From assembly GCA_020049465.1 (NCBI GenBank), contig JAIFKS010000135.1, forward strand, positions 1 to 35,005: DNA of 35,005 bases. Reading direction: 5' to 3'. Each line of letters begins with the position of its first letter. Position 1 is the stretch's first letter. Shown here in pieces: positions 15,820 to 24,746 of the stretch. The stretch comes from a bacterium. Its GTDB lineage: Bacteria > Krumholzibacteriota > Krumholzibacteriia > LZORAL124-64-63. The notes beneath the pieces were generated by a model that worked only from the letters and a program-made list of their open reading frames with translations, did not search any database and was not told the origin of the DNA. Both the position numbers and the translations under genes were made by a program.

Positions 15820-18117
15820 TCACGCGTGGAACTCGGCCGCGATATCGTTGTCCACGACGTAGATGCACATTTCGCGGGCGCCCATCTCGGTGTAGCCGAA
15901 ACGGTCGCTCAGGTTCGTGATCAGGAAGGTCACGTCGCCGCGGATGCGTTTGTCATAGGTGCGGAAGTCTTCGGTGCCGTAGTCCTTCAGGGCGCGCCTG
16001 AAGTTGGCGTTCTTCAGGAACGGTTCCAGCACCTTTTCCTTCAGGTGGAACACATAGCGCTTGTGCAGGTCGGCGAAGAGCTGTGTTTCGCGGATATCCC
16101 GGCCCTCGACCATGATCTCCTGGGTCAGCGTGCGCGACGTGTACTCGCGCTGGGTGGCGTCGCGGAACTCCTGACGACGCGTCTCGCGCGCCCCGGTGCC
16201 CAGAAGGCGGTCCTCGATGGCGGACAGGAACGCGCCGGTGATCTCCAGCTTCTCGCCGGTGAAACCGCAGACCGCCGTGGTGCCGGTCTCGTAGTTCAGG
16301 GCGAACATGTAGTTCATGAGGTCGCGCGCGATCTGGTCCTCGTTGTAGTAGTAGAGCGACTCCTTCACTTCCTGGAGGATCTGGTAGTTGTACATGCGCC
16401 GCAGCGAATCCAGGAACCCGGCCGGCAGCTGCTTGGCCAGGTCCGGTCGCGCCTTCACGAAATAGCCGCACAGGGTGTCCATCGTGATGAACTGGTCGTC
16501 GCGGGCATGGGCCGAGTACAAGTCGTGGAAGATGTCGATGGCGTCGCGCCCGCTGAAGCCGACATGTCCCTCGGTCTCGGCCTCGGCGATGATCTTGCGG
16601 CGACGCTTGGCCGTGAAATTGCGGCGGTCATCCTCGTCCAGCCAGGCCGGGATCAGGCCGGTGTAGATCGTCATCTTCAGCAGGTGCAGGTTCTCGTCGC
16701 AGTAGAGCCGGTACTTCCTCGGGTCGCCGATCCATTCCAGCAGCGCCGGGGACTTCTCGTTCAGCCGGCTGGAGATGATCACGCGCGCGAAATTCTCCAG
16801 AACCCGCGGCAGGAAATTGTCCTCGATGTGGTTGCCGAAGATGTTCTTGTAGATCTCGACCTCGGTGGCCGAGTCCAGGACGTACGAGATGCTGATGAAC
16901 TCGATGCGGTCGGTCAGCGACTGGAATCCGTGGACATTCTTGTTGTCCTCGGGGTTCATGACACCCAGGAACAGGGAGTTCACGCGCTCCTCGATCTCGT
17001 CCACCTTGTGCACGCCGTCGCTGATGATGTTGTGCAGCTCGAACAACCGGTCCTTGTTGTGGCCCTTGAGGTCCATCAGCGCATAGATGCCGTTGTTGGT
17101 GCGCGCATAGCGCGAGAACAGGTAGCGCACCTGGTTGCTGTCCTGCAGCAGGGCGCTGATCCGCCGCTGCAGAAGCGGATTCGAGACCACGGTCGTACGC
17201 GCCGTGCGGTCGCCGGGATTGAACACGCTGATGCCTTCGCCCAGGCGGCGATCCATCTGGTAGGGCCGGGCGTGGATCATGGAGAACACACGGTCGGGAT
17301 CGCCGAGCTTGTGCAGCAGGGCCTGGTACAGCGAACTGCAGATGGTGCAGGGCGTGTCGCGGAAGACCCAGTCGTACTCCTTGTTGTACGACAGGTTCCA
17401 CTTGAACTCGTCGTTCTCGAACAGCAGGTCGAAGAAGGCGGGCCGCTGGTCCTTGGGCACCATCAGGATCGGGTTGTCGTGACTGGGGCACGGCACTTCG
17501 ACGAAGGTCTGCCGGGGCGCGAAGCGGTGGGCATCGGCCACGTCGCGCAGTCCGCCGGACTCGCTCGCGTTTTCCAGAAGTGCAGCCAGGCGGTCCAGCA
17601 CGGGCTGTCCGTCGGCATCGAAGTGTTCGCCCAGGACCTGACGGTCAAGCCGCCAGACCACTTCGTAGCGCTGCCCGGCCTCGCTGGCGGCATAGTCCTC
17701 GAATCGCCGCAGCAGGTTGTTGAGGAAGATCGACTTGCCGCAACCCGGGGGGCCTTCGAACATGAAGATCTTGTTCTGCTGGGCGCCGCCGCGGAAGGCG
17801 TCGATCATGTTCATGAACCGGTTGGCGAAGATGCGGTCGGCGAAGAAGGGCTGGTCGGTGTTCTCGACGAACAGCCGGCGGAAATCGTAGCCGATGAAGT
17901 TGATGGACTCGGGGTCTTCGGGGTATTCGTCGAAACCCTGGCCCACATAGGTCGTCACCATGTCGTGGAAGACCTGGTGGACGTTGCGGATCAGGCGCTC
18001 GGGATGAGCCCGCAGCAGTTGCAGGAAGTCGGTGAACGGCACGGCCTGCGACTGGTCGAACCCCCGCTGGCTGGCGTGCAGCGCGGCCATGGCCTGGGTG
18101 ATCGGATCGCGGCTCAC
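15820..18117 (-). CDS. Divergent PrkA-family AAA+ protein (second copy)
   Basis: Cytoplasmic AAA+ protein of 765 residues related to PrkA but clearly different from the upstream copy. Walker A is intact: GPPGCGKS (122-129). In the Walker B position the upstream copy has HFADE, whereas this protein has ALMDL (346-350): the acidic Asp349 remains but the catalytic Glu is replaced by Leu. The sensor-1 Asn (GVMNPED, Asn388) and a TDRIEF arginine (404) are present. The C-terminal third resembles the PrkA C-terminal domain. The start is a GTG overlapping the spoVR stop (GTGA) with GGAG 6 bases upstream; the open frame extends much further but only as antisense-like sequence inside spoVR. As last gene of the operon it probably assembles with, or regulates, the other three products. 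Loss of the Glu suggests ATP binding with poor hydrolysis (inference). Confidence 0.85.
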   Translation of the reverse strand: MSRDPITQAMAALHASQRGFDQSQAVPFTDFLQLLRAHPERLIRNVHQVFHDMVTTYVGQGFDEYPEDPESINFIGYDFRRLFVENTDQPFFADRIFANRFMNMIDAFRGGAQQNKIFMFEGPPGCGKSIFLNNLLRRFEDYAASEAGQRYEVVWRLDRQVLGEHFDADGQPVLDRLAALLENASESGGLRDVADAHRFAPRQTFVEVPCPSHDNPILMVPKDQRPAFFDLLFENDEFKWNLSYNKEYDWVFRDTPCTICSSLYQALLHKLGDPDRVFSMIHARPYQMDRRLGEGISVFNPGDRTARTTVVSNPLLQRRISALLQDSNQVRYLFSRYARTNNGIYALMDLKGHNKDRLFELHNIISDGVHKVDEIEERVNSLFLGVMNPEDNKNVHGFQSLTDRIEFISISYVLDSATEVEIYKNIFGNHIEDNFLPRVLENFARVIISSRLNEKSPALLEWIGDPRKYRLYCDENLHLLKMTIYTGLIPAWLDEDDRRNFTAKRRRKIIAEAETEGHVGFSGRDAIDIFHDLYSAHARDDQFITMDTLCGYFVKARPDLAKQLPAGFLDSLRRMYNYQILQEVKESLYYYNEDQIARDLMNYMFALNYETGTTAVCGFTGEKLEITGAFLSAIEDRLLGTGARETRRQEFRDATQREYTSRTLTQEIMVEGRDIRETQLFADLHKRYVFHLKEKVLEPFLKNANFRRALKDYGTEDFRTYDKRIRGDVTFLITNLSDRFGYTEMGAREMCIYVVDNDIAAEFHA

Positions 18118-19766
18118 ACCAGGCTCCGGCTGAGCTTGCGGTCCTTCATGGTGTACCGGATGCGTTGCCATTCGATCTCCGCTTCGCCGGGGGCCTCGAC
18201 GGTCGGGGCCAACCCCGGCAGGGTCGGTTGCTTCTGATCGGGCTTCCTGATGGTCTTGACCTCGGTGGTCTCCAGCTGGACCTTGTCGCCCCACAGGAAT
18301 TCCAGGCCCAGCATCGTGTTCTGCACGAAATCCCTGACCAGGGGCTTCCCTTCGAACGCGTGCTGCAGGCAGAGCCCGTCGGCGCCGGTGGCCGCCGTGT
18401 CCACGGTCACCAGGGGCGGGTGGTACAGGCCGTCCAGCACCATCTGCTTGTAGGCGCCGGCATCCCGGCTCTTGACGAACCACCGCCAGACCATGCGCTT
18501 CTCGTCCAGGACGCGGTCGGCCACGAACAGGCCGTTGCGGTCGACGAAGTCCTGCTCGACGAAGTTGCTGACGAACAGGAAGTCGTTCAGGTTCTCGCGC
18601 ACCTTGAAGATGTACTCGCGGCCCAGACCGGTGGACTGGTCGAAGCGGCGCCTCTGGCCCGCGTCCAGGAGCGACAGGAACGAGCGGCTGTAGCGGCCCT
18701 TGTCGGCGGCCTCCTCGATGAAGTAGAACAGGCGCATGCCCAGGGCGTAGGGGTTCAGGCCCACGCGCGGCATGGCTGTTACGGCGGCGTTCACGCGCGC
18801 GAAGTCGACCTCGTGACCGGAGATGCGGTCGTCCCGCATGAAAAGCGTCTCGTGCCAGTAGCTGGCCCAGCCCTCGTTCATGATCTTGGTGCGGATCTGG
18901 GGCTGGAAATAGAGCGAGGTGTTGCGGACGATCTCCATGACCGTCTTCATCCACTTGTTCTCTTCACGGTTCAGGAACTCCGAGTGCTCCATCAGGAACC
19001 GCATGACGTCCCGGCCGCGCCGGTCCCGGGGCTGGCGCGCCTTCTCGAACATGGCGCGAAACTCGGGGTACCGCGACTGGACGGCCTTGAAGAAGTTGTC
19101 CTCGCCGGCCTCGCCGGACTGGCGCCGGGCCTCGTTGAACCGCTCCATCTCCTTCACGTACTCGCTGATGCGCGCCTTCTTCTCGTCCTGCAGGAAGACG
19201 TCGAAGTAGTAGTCCACGCGCGCGCTGAAATCGACGCCCCGCGGCCGGAAGCGTTCGGCCAGCAGTCCGTGGTAGTCGACCAGGTTGTCCAGCGAACGGG
19301 CGAACTCGATCACGTAGTCGACCCAGCGGCCCTTCTCCGAGCGCAGCTTCGTGATGGCGCGCTTGTCGGCCAGGGCCTGGCCCGTGAAGTCGTCGTCCCA
19401 GGTGTGCTGGAAGTAGAGGTTGTTCTGGAAGAAGTCGATGTGGCCGATGACGTGATAGAAGATCATCACGTTCAGCCAGTCCGGGTTGTTGTCGTTGTAG
19501 AAGCTGATGGCCGGCCGCGTGTTGATCACGGTCTCGTACGGGTTGTGCGGATAGAGCTCGTAGCGGCCCTTGCCCTGCAGCACCTCGACGTCGTGCACCC
19601 AGTAGTCGTACATCGTGGGGATCATGACCTTGGGCGACAGTTCCAGCAGGTCGCGGTTGGTCACGACATATTCCAGCGATTCGTCGTCGAAGCGCAGACC
19701 GGCGTCGCGGGCCCGCTCTTTGCAGCCTTCCATGATGGCTTTGGCGTGCTGGTCGATCAGCTGCAT
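18114..19766 (-). CDS. spoVR: SpoVR family protein
   Basis: Cytoplasmic protein of the SpoVR/YcgB family, 550 residues, about the usual length. First described in Bacillus for spore cortex formation, it occurs widely in non-sporulating bacteria next to prkA and the DUF444 gene; its biochemical activity is unsettled. Family signatures: PTMYDYWVHDVEVLQGKGRYELY, INTRPAISFYND, the histidine cluster HVIGHIDFF (His105, His109), NEGWASYWHE, and LNPYALGMRLF. The histidine/glutamate motifs look like metal-binding sites. It starts 10 bases after the DUF444 stop and overlaps the second prkA-like gene by 4 bp. Nothing else in the window points to sporulation, so a role in starvation or stress is more likely. 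Confidence 0.95.
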   Translation of the reverse strand: MQLIDQHAKAIMEGCKERARDAGLRFDDESLEYVVTNRDLLELSPKVMIPTMYDYWVHDVEVLQGKGRYELYPHNPYETVINTRPAISFYNDNNPDWLNVMIFYHVIGHIDFFQNNLYFQHTWDDDFTGQALADKRAITKLRSEKGRWVDYVIEFARSLDNLVDYHGLLAERFRPRGVDFSARVDYYFDVFLQDEKKARISEYVKEMERFNEARRQSGEAGEDNFFKAVQSRYPEFRAMFEKARQPRDRRGRDVMRFLMEHSEFLNREENKWMKTVMEIVRNTSLYFQPQIRTKIMNEGWASYWHETLFMRDDRISGHEVDFARVNAAVTAMPRVGLNPYALGMRLFYFIEEAADKGRYSRSFLSLLDAGQRRRFDQSTGLGREYIFKVRENLNDFLFVSNFVEQDFVDRNGLFVADRVLDEKRMVWRWFVKSRDAGAYKQMVLDGLYHPPLVTVDTAATGADGLCLQHAFEGKPLVRDFVQNTMLGLEFLWGDKVQLETTEVKTIRKPDQKQPTLPGLAPTVEAPGEAEIEWQRIRYTMKDRKLSRSLV

Positions 19767-19776
19767 TCGTGCCCGC

Positions 19777-21180
19777 CTATTCGCTGATCAGGGACTTGAT
19801 GCCCTCGATGATGCGCGTTTCCTCGGCGTTCTCCGACATGACGTCCAGGCGCAGTTGCTTGCGACGGCTCTCGAGAAGGCCGGAGTCCTTAAGGTACTTC
19901 TCGACCTCGGTCCGGCCCGAAGTGCCGAACGAGGTTTCGGCCACGGTCACCCCGATGCGCGCGGCGTAGGTCATCATCTTCTCCAGCTCCGGCAGGCATT
20001 CCTTGCCTTCGCTGTCCCAGTCGTCGCCGTCGGTGCCGTGGAAGACGTAGATGTTGTAGTCCTGGGCCAGGTTCTCCCGGGCCACGATCTCGTTCACCAG
20101 CTTGAAGGCCGAGGCGACCTTGGTGCCGCCGGCCACCCGGCTGTTGTAGTAGGTGTAGAAGTCGCCCACTTCCTTGGCTTCGGTGTCGTGCAGCACGAAG
20201 CGTGAGGTGACCTGGCCCGCGTACTGGTACAGGATCCAGCTGTAGATCATGACGTGCTGGCTGACCACCAGTTCGGTGGGCTTGCCGCTCATCGACCCCG
20301 AGTAGTCGCGCAGGAAGAAGATGACCGCCTGCGACTCGAAGTCCTTCTCGCGCGACAGGATGCGGTACGTCTTGTCGCGTGGGGCGACCATGAACTCGCT
20401 GGTGTCCGCCTGCTCGCCGGGGATCAGGCGGCCCAGGGCCACGTTCGTCTCGATGATGCGCCGCAGCGTGGCCTTCTTGTCCAGCAGCTGGCCGAATCCG
20501 CGATGGCGGTCGGTCAGGTCGTAGGTGTAGCGCGTGAGCGAGCGCTTCTTGCCCTTGTCCTTCAGGTTGGGCAGCTTGAACTGCTCGGTCAGGATGCGCC
20601 CCAGATCGTAGGCGTTGGATTCGAGCTCGTGGCCGGCGCCTTCGCCCTGGCCCGGCCCGGCACCGCCGCCGTCGCCGTCCTGGGGGCGGACCGGCTGCTC
20701 GCCGATGACCTCGCCCTCTTCGCCGGGGCCGCTGCCGCCGACCTCGCCGCCGTCGCCCTCTTCCTTGAACTTCGGGTCGTGCACGAACTTGTCTTCGACG
20801 GTGGTGGGAACCACCACGACCTTGTTGCGTCCGCCCTTGCCCGGCTTGACCAGTTTGCCGATGCGGATCTTGCGGGGGAAGCCGTCGGCTTCACGCTGGT
20901 TGTCCCGGGCCATCAGGTCGTCCAGAGATCCCAGGCGCGCGATCGGCGGCACGGTCGGCGGCGACAGCGCCTGCAGCCGTTCCAGGTCGCCGAACGCGGC
21001 GGCCGAGTCCTGCACCTCCGGCAGGACCGTCACCCCGGGCGTGTAGTCGGGCCGGTCCGGCGCCTCGGGCAGTCCGTGGCTGCCGTCGGCTTCCAGTTCA
21101 CGGCGCAGCCGGGCCTCCCGTTCGGGGGTGAGCCCGTCCGCCCGCAACCGTTCCAGCCATGCCCGCCCGCGTTCGTCCAT
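19777..21180 (-). CDS. DUF444 (YeaH/YhbH family) protein with VWA-like MIDAS
   Basis: Cytoplasmic partner of PrkA, 467 residues. After a charged N-terminus and the FPRKIRIGKLVKPGKGG region comes a low-complexity Gly/Glu-rich linker (about 140-185). The von Willebrand A-type domain then shows a complete metal-ion-dependent adhesion site: DYSGS (Asp292, Ser294, Ser296), GGTKVASA (Thr353) and HGTDGDD (Asp384/386). Such domains bind partners through Mg2+ and typically work with AAA+ proteins. In E. coli the pair yeaG-yeaH has been linked to survival of prolonged nitrogen starvation. The ATG is 7 bases after the prkA stop. It is slightly longer than E. coli YeaH, mainly through the N-terminus and linker. 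Confidence 0.93.
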   Translation of the reverse strand: MDERGRAWLERLRADGLTPEREARLRRELEADGSHGLPEAPDRPDYTPGVTVLPEVQDSAAAFGDLERLQALSPPTVPPIARLGSLDDLMARDNQREADGFPRKIRIGKLVKPGKGGRNKVVVVPTTVEDKFVHDPKFKEEGDGGEVGGSGPGEEGEVIGEQPVRPQDGDGGGAGPGQGEGAGHELESNAYDLGRILTEQFKLPNLKDKGKKRSLTRYTYDLTDRHRGFGQLLDKKATLRRIIETNVALGRLIPGEQADTSEFMVAPRDKTYRILSREKDFESQAVIFFLRDYSGSMSGKPTELVVSQHVMIYSWILYQYAGQVTSRFVLHDTEAKEVGDFYTYYNSRVAGGTKVASAFKLVNEIVARENLAQDYNIYVFHGTDGDDWDSEGKECLPELEKMMTYAARIGVTVAETSFGTSGRTEVEKYLKDSGLLESRRKQLRLDVMSENAEETRIIEGIKSLISE

Positions 21181-21187
21181 GGTGCGC

Positions 21188-23248
21188 CTAGCTCTCGTCT
21201 TCCTGCGTGCAGAAGTACTCGATCGTCTTCTGGGCGCAGGTCCGGCAGTAGCCCAGCTTGTTCAGCATGGTGTCGATCATGCGGTCGTAGAGCTTCTGGT
21301 TCTCCTCGTTGGTGCGGTTGGCCAGGGCGCCGATCAGGCTGCCGGCGCCGGCGATGTCGCTCTTCAGGCGCACATCGGTCACGGCCTTGACCAGTTCGAG
21401 GTTGTCCATGAAGTCGTAGTTCGGATCCATCGAGATCTTCTGGCCGTAGATCTTGCGGATCGAGGTGCGGAACGTCTCGCGCTGCTCGTCGGTCTTCAGC
21501 TGCAGGCGTTCCTCGATGCTCTTGATGAAGCGTTCGTCCACCTTCAGCGCGCGCAGTTCACCGGTCTGCGGATCCTTGTACTTCCACATCTTGTCCGGGC
21601 CCAGATGCTCGGCGTCCACGCCGATGATCATGTTGACGTAGTTCAGCACGTCCTTGCGGATGGCCTGCGGCTCGTCCATGTACGCGTTGAACATCTCGGT
21701 CATGATCCGCTCGCGGTACAGCCCGCGCGCGGTTTTCAGGTCCTCGAGGTACTTGATGCGGTCGTTGTTGTCGTGGACGTAGTCCAGGATGATACGCTCG
21801 ATCGTCTTGAACACGTCGTAGGCGAACATGCATTCGCCCTCGTTGGTCTCCGAACTCTCCACCATCAGCTGGATGGCGCGGCCCAGGTTGCGCTGGCCCA
21901 GGCCCTTCTGGCCGAAGCGGTTCGTGATGTCGGTATCCTGGCTCAGCATGTCGATGACTTCGGCCAGGGCCTTGATGCTCTTCTCGCCCGCCACTTCGCC
22001 GGCGGCCAGCTTCATCGTCTCGATGGGGGTCAGTTTCTCGCTGCGCGGCAGGCGCGTCAGGATGGCCGCCACCGACGCCGCGTAGTTCAGGTTCGGGTCC
22101 TGGTGCAGCACTTCGCGGTTGATGGTGGTCTTGGTCTCGCTGCCGATCGCGTACTGCGTCAGCTGGCTCTGCAACCGGTAGTTCGTGTTGTGCGAGATGT
22201 AGGAGATGCGGCAGCGGTCGATGATCGGCGCTTCCTCCTTCTCGGCCAGGAAGCGGTTGAATTCGCTGTTGTTGCTGGTGGCGATGATCAGCATGTCGAT
22301 CGGCCAGCGGAAGCCGTCCATCTCGATGGTACGGTTCTGGATGACGCCCAGATAGACCTGCACCAGGTCCTTCTTGTTCTTGAACATCTCGTCGGCGAAG
22401 TGGATGCCGCCGCCCGCCACGCGCGCCAGGGCGCCCCGCCGCAGGTCGAAGCGGTAGGGATTGTTGGTGTCGGTGATGTGCAGCAGGCGCTGGATCGATT
22501 CCTCGCCCAGCAGGTCGACGGCGCTGCTGGTGATCTTGTCCTTCGCGGGGTACTTGCCGGTGACGGTGCCCAGGCTTTCGGTCAGCGGCACCGGGAAGAT
22601 CTCGATGTGCTTGAGCATCTCGACGAGGTTGCCGTCGTGGAAGCGGCGCAGGTCGCTCCAGATGTAGCCGCTGCAGGCGCCCAGCGGCCGGTAGTTCTCG
22701 TACATGGCATGGAGCTGCGCATCGGTGAAGCCGACCTTGCGGGCCAGGTGGTCGCGGCTCTCCTCGGGGGTCTCCAGGAGATTCATCGCGAGGATGGCCG
22801 GATCCTCGTAGGTCTGGCTCTCGATGGACGCAATCTTTCCGTATGACCCGATTTTGTCCAGACCGGTGTAACGGAAGCTGAAGCGCCGGTTCGGCTCCTT
22901 GGCCAGGAACTCGCGGTACAGACGGCTGACGTACTCGACGAAGTACGTCTTGCCGTTGCCCGGCTCGCCGACCAGCACGTAGGCCATCTCCTGCGACGAC
23001 CCGCCCTCGGCCGCATCCTTGACGTATGAGACGAAACTGTTGATTTCGTCATACATCCCGATGATGTGCTTCTTCCCGTCCCGGAAGATCTTGAAGTCGT
23101 AGGTCGTCTTGCCGTTGACCACCACCTTCTCGATCTGTCCGTCGAGGATCATGCGGCTGATCGACTGGAAGGCGTTCTCGAACACCTTCTCGCCGTTCTT
23201 CAGCGCCAGCAGGTGGTTGTGCAGCGTGTTCTTCCTGGTCTCGATCAT
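21188..23248 (-). CDS. prkA: PrkA, AAA+ serine protein kinase family
   Basis: First gene of the four-gene operon; 686 residues. Canonical PrkA: Walker A GEPGNGKT (94-101), the family-specific YIWSDLRRFHDGN (195-207), Walker B GIHFADE (281-287), sensor-1 IIATSNN (Asn326), DRCRI arginines (345, 347), then the PrkA C-terminal domain with a final CRTC cysteine pair. The family is annotated as serine kinase, but a Lon-like protease activity has also been proposed for Bacillus PrkA; the sequence does not decide between them. A G-rich stretch (GGGGGT) precedes the ATG as ribosome binding site. The next genes follow at 7, 10 and -4 bases, so expression should be coordinate. Its promoter must lie in 23249-23649, but I could not pick it out. 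Confidence 0.95.
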   Translation of the reverse strand: MIETRKNTLHNHLLALKNGEKVFENAFQSISRMILDGQIEKVVVNGKTTYDFKIFRDGKKHIIGMYDEINSFVSYVKDAAEGGSSQEMAYVLVGEPGNGKTYFVEYVSRLYREFLAKEPNRRFSFRYTGLDKIGSYGKIASIESQTYEDPAILAMNLLETPEESRDHLARKVGFTDAQLHAMYENYRPLGACSGYIWSDLRRFHDGNLVEMLKHIEIFPVPLTESLGTVTGKYPAKDKITSSAVDLLGEESIQRLLHITDTNNPYRFDLRRGALARVAGGGIHFADEMFKNKKDLVQVYLGVIQNRTIEMDGFRWPIDMLIIATSNNSEFNRFLAEKEEAPIIDRCRISYISHNTNYRLQSQLTQYAIGSETKTTINREVLHQDPNLNYAASVAAILTRLPRSEKLTPIETMKLAAGEVAGEKSIKALAEVIDMLSQDTDITNRFGQKGLGQRNLGRAIQLMVESSETNEGECMFAYDVFKTIERIILDYVHDNNDRIKYLEDLKTARGLYRERIMTEMFNAYMDEPQAIRKDVLNYVNMIIGVDAEHLGPDKMWKYKDPQTGELRALKVDERFIKSIEERLQLKTDEQRETFRTSIRKIYGQKISMDPNYDFMDNLELVKAVTDVRLKSDIAGAGSLIGALANRTNEENQKLYDRMIDTMLNKLGYCRTCAQKTIEYFCTQEDES

Positions 23249-23649
23249 GTTGGACCCCCGTCAGGATCCGCCCGCTGGCGGCGCTCTCGCCGTTGCCCGG
23301 GCGGATGGTAGGTTCGACCTCGCGGTCCGGACATCCGCAAGCCGCGTGCCCGATCCGGCGCGTCGGGCATGATGGTGGGAATGCGCAAGATGCGCGACAG
23401 CCGACCTGCCGCGGCACGGGGCCGGAAGCACCCCCTGAAGGAACGCAAAACCGGGCGGTTCGGCCAGTGGTGGGGGGCGGATGGGTGGGGGGCCGTCTGG
23501 AGGGAGTTTCCTGTCGGCATTTTTCGCAGGCGCCGTTCCGCCGGACGGAACGGTGCTCGGGTAGTGTAGATGCCGCGCTTGAAGCGGGGCGCCAGGTGAG
23601 AGAGCCGTCGCCGAGGGCGCGACACCGCACCTGGTCGGGAGAGACCCTG
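23249..23649. other. Divergent control region between prkA and the maturase remnant
   Basis: 401 bases with no credible gene. It contains a G-rich run (TGGTGGGGGGCGG), and a perfect 8-bp palindrome CCGTTCCG-ccgga-CGGAACGG at 23533-23553 directly followed by TAGTGTAGAT (23561-23570), which could be a -10 region for the rightward genes. The ribosome binding site GGGAGAG of the maturase remnant is at the right end. It presumably serves both the prkA operon and the rightward locus. Confidence 0.5.
23533..23553. promoter_or_regulatory. Candidate operator palindrome
   Basis: CCGTTCCG and CGGAACGG form perfect 8-bp arms around CCGGA, 8 bases before a -10-like TAGTGT and about 97 bases before the maturase start. 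The symmetry and position fit a repressor site; a hairpin is also possible. Confidence 0.45.
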
Positions 23650-24695
23650 GTGAACAAGAAGAGACAGGCGCCGTTCTGCCACGGCTTCGAGGTCGACGGT
23701 CGTCACTACGTCTACGATGTCCATACGAACGGTCTGCTCGAAGTCGAGCCGGTGCTGGCCGCCGTGCTGCCCCTGTACGGCACGTTGTCGTGCCGCGGGA
23801 TCATCGCCGCCTTGACGCCGCGTTTCGACGTCGCCACGGTGCGCGCGGCCTTCGCCGCCATCGAACGTGGGCGGCGCGAGCGCGGGCTGTTCCTGGCTAG
23901 GCGGCCGCGGCTCGCGCCTCCGCCGGTGTCGCTCGCGGCGCCCGGCGTCTGCGACCGCAACCTGCAGCACCTGGTGCTGACGGTCACCGAGCGCTGCAAT
24001 CTGCGCTGCCGGTATTGCGTGCACGGCGCCGGTCTGGGCTGGATCCGCGGCCACGGCGCCGCGGGCATGTCGCCCGACGTCGCGCTGCAGGCGGTGCGCT
24101 ACTTCCTGGACCGCGCTGATCCGGCCGCCGATCCGGTGATTTCCTTCTATGGCGGCGAGGCGTTGCTCGATCCCGACCTGATCGAGCTGGTCGTCAATGT
24201 GGCACGTGCGCATCCGCGTGGGGCGGCCGTGACGTTCGCGATCGACTCCAACGGCGTCCTGCTCGACGACCGCGTCATCGATCTGGCCGCGCGCCGCTCG
24301 GCCGGACCTGGACACCAGGCGGCAATTGCCGGCCCGGTCGCCGAAAACTGCACGTGATGCCGGACGGTTCGTTCCATCCCTGCGAGCGCACGGGCAACGT
24401 CATGCCGATCGGGGATGTGAAGGCCGGCATCGTGCCGGCACGCGTGGGCCGGCTGCAGCGGGAGTTCCACGATGCGCTGACGGACCGTTGTCGGGACTGC
24501 TGGGCCCTGCGGCTGTGCGGCCTGTGCTTCGCGGCGCAGGCTTCATGTTCGGACAGGACAGGGGCCAAAGTGCCGCCGTCCGCACTTTGCGAGGCGCTGT
24601 GCCGGACGCAGGAGCGGGCGCTGACTCTAGTGGTGCGGACGCTGGCATTGCCGGACGAGAGGAGGGCGTGGCTGGAAGCGACGAAGGTGTCTTAA
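23650..24695 (+). pseudogene. Radical SAM/SPASM peptide maturase, broken by internal deletion and frameshift
   Basis: Remnant of an enzyme that would install cross-links in a ribosomal peptide. From the GTG at 23650 (GGGAGAG 6 bases upstream) one frame encodes about 217 meaningful residues. These are an N-terminal recognition-like domain (HGFEVDGRHYVYDVHTNG), the iron-sulfur motif CNLRCRYC (Cys116, 120, 123), SFYGGEALLDP and IDSNG. Near 24300 homology stops and the frame runs into a TGA at 24355. A different frame, from about 24303 to the TAA at 24695, encodes a good SPASM domain: TPGGNCRPGRRKLHVMPDG, HPCERTGN, PIGDVKAG, then CRDCWALRLCGLC and further cysteines. The second half of the SAM barrel is missing, roughly 100-120 residues compared with complete enzymes of this type (estimate from memory of the family). 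A frameshift alone could not restore it. Confidence 0.8.
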
Positions 24696-24746
24696 CGCTC
24701 GGTTGAAGACAGTCAACAACCGGGAATTTCAACTGGAGGTGCGTGG

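Noticed and set aside
15730..18237. Plus-strand open frame of 835 codons
   Set aside because: Antisense to the second prkA-like gene; its Val/His/Gln-rich text is the complement of that gene in a G+C-rich genome.
18118..18954. N-terminal extension of the second PrkA-like frame
   Set aside because: It runs inside spoVR in another frame, is Arg/Pro/His-rich and has no PrkA similarity; the GTG at 18117 with its own ribosome binding site fits better.
23281..23320. Possible tRNA T-arm (AGGTTCGACCT)
   Set aside because: Only a 3-bp stem, and no acceptor, anticodon or D arm can be drawn around it.
24303..24695. SPASM part as a separate functional gene
   Set aside because: Without a complete radical SAM barrel it has no catalytic iron-sulfur site; it reads as the tail of the broken maturase, although a stand-alone auxiliary-cluster protein cannot be wholly excluded.
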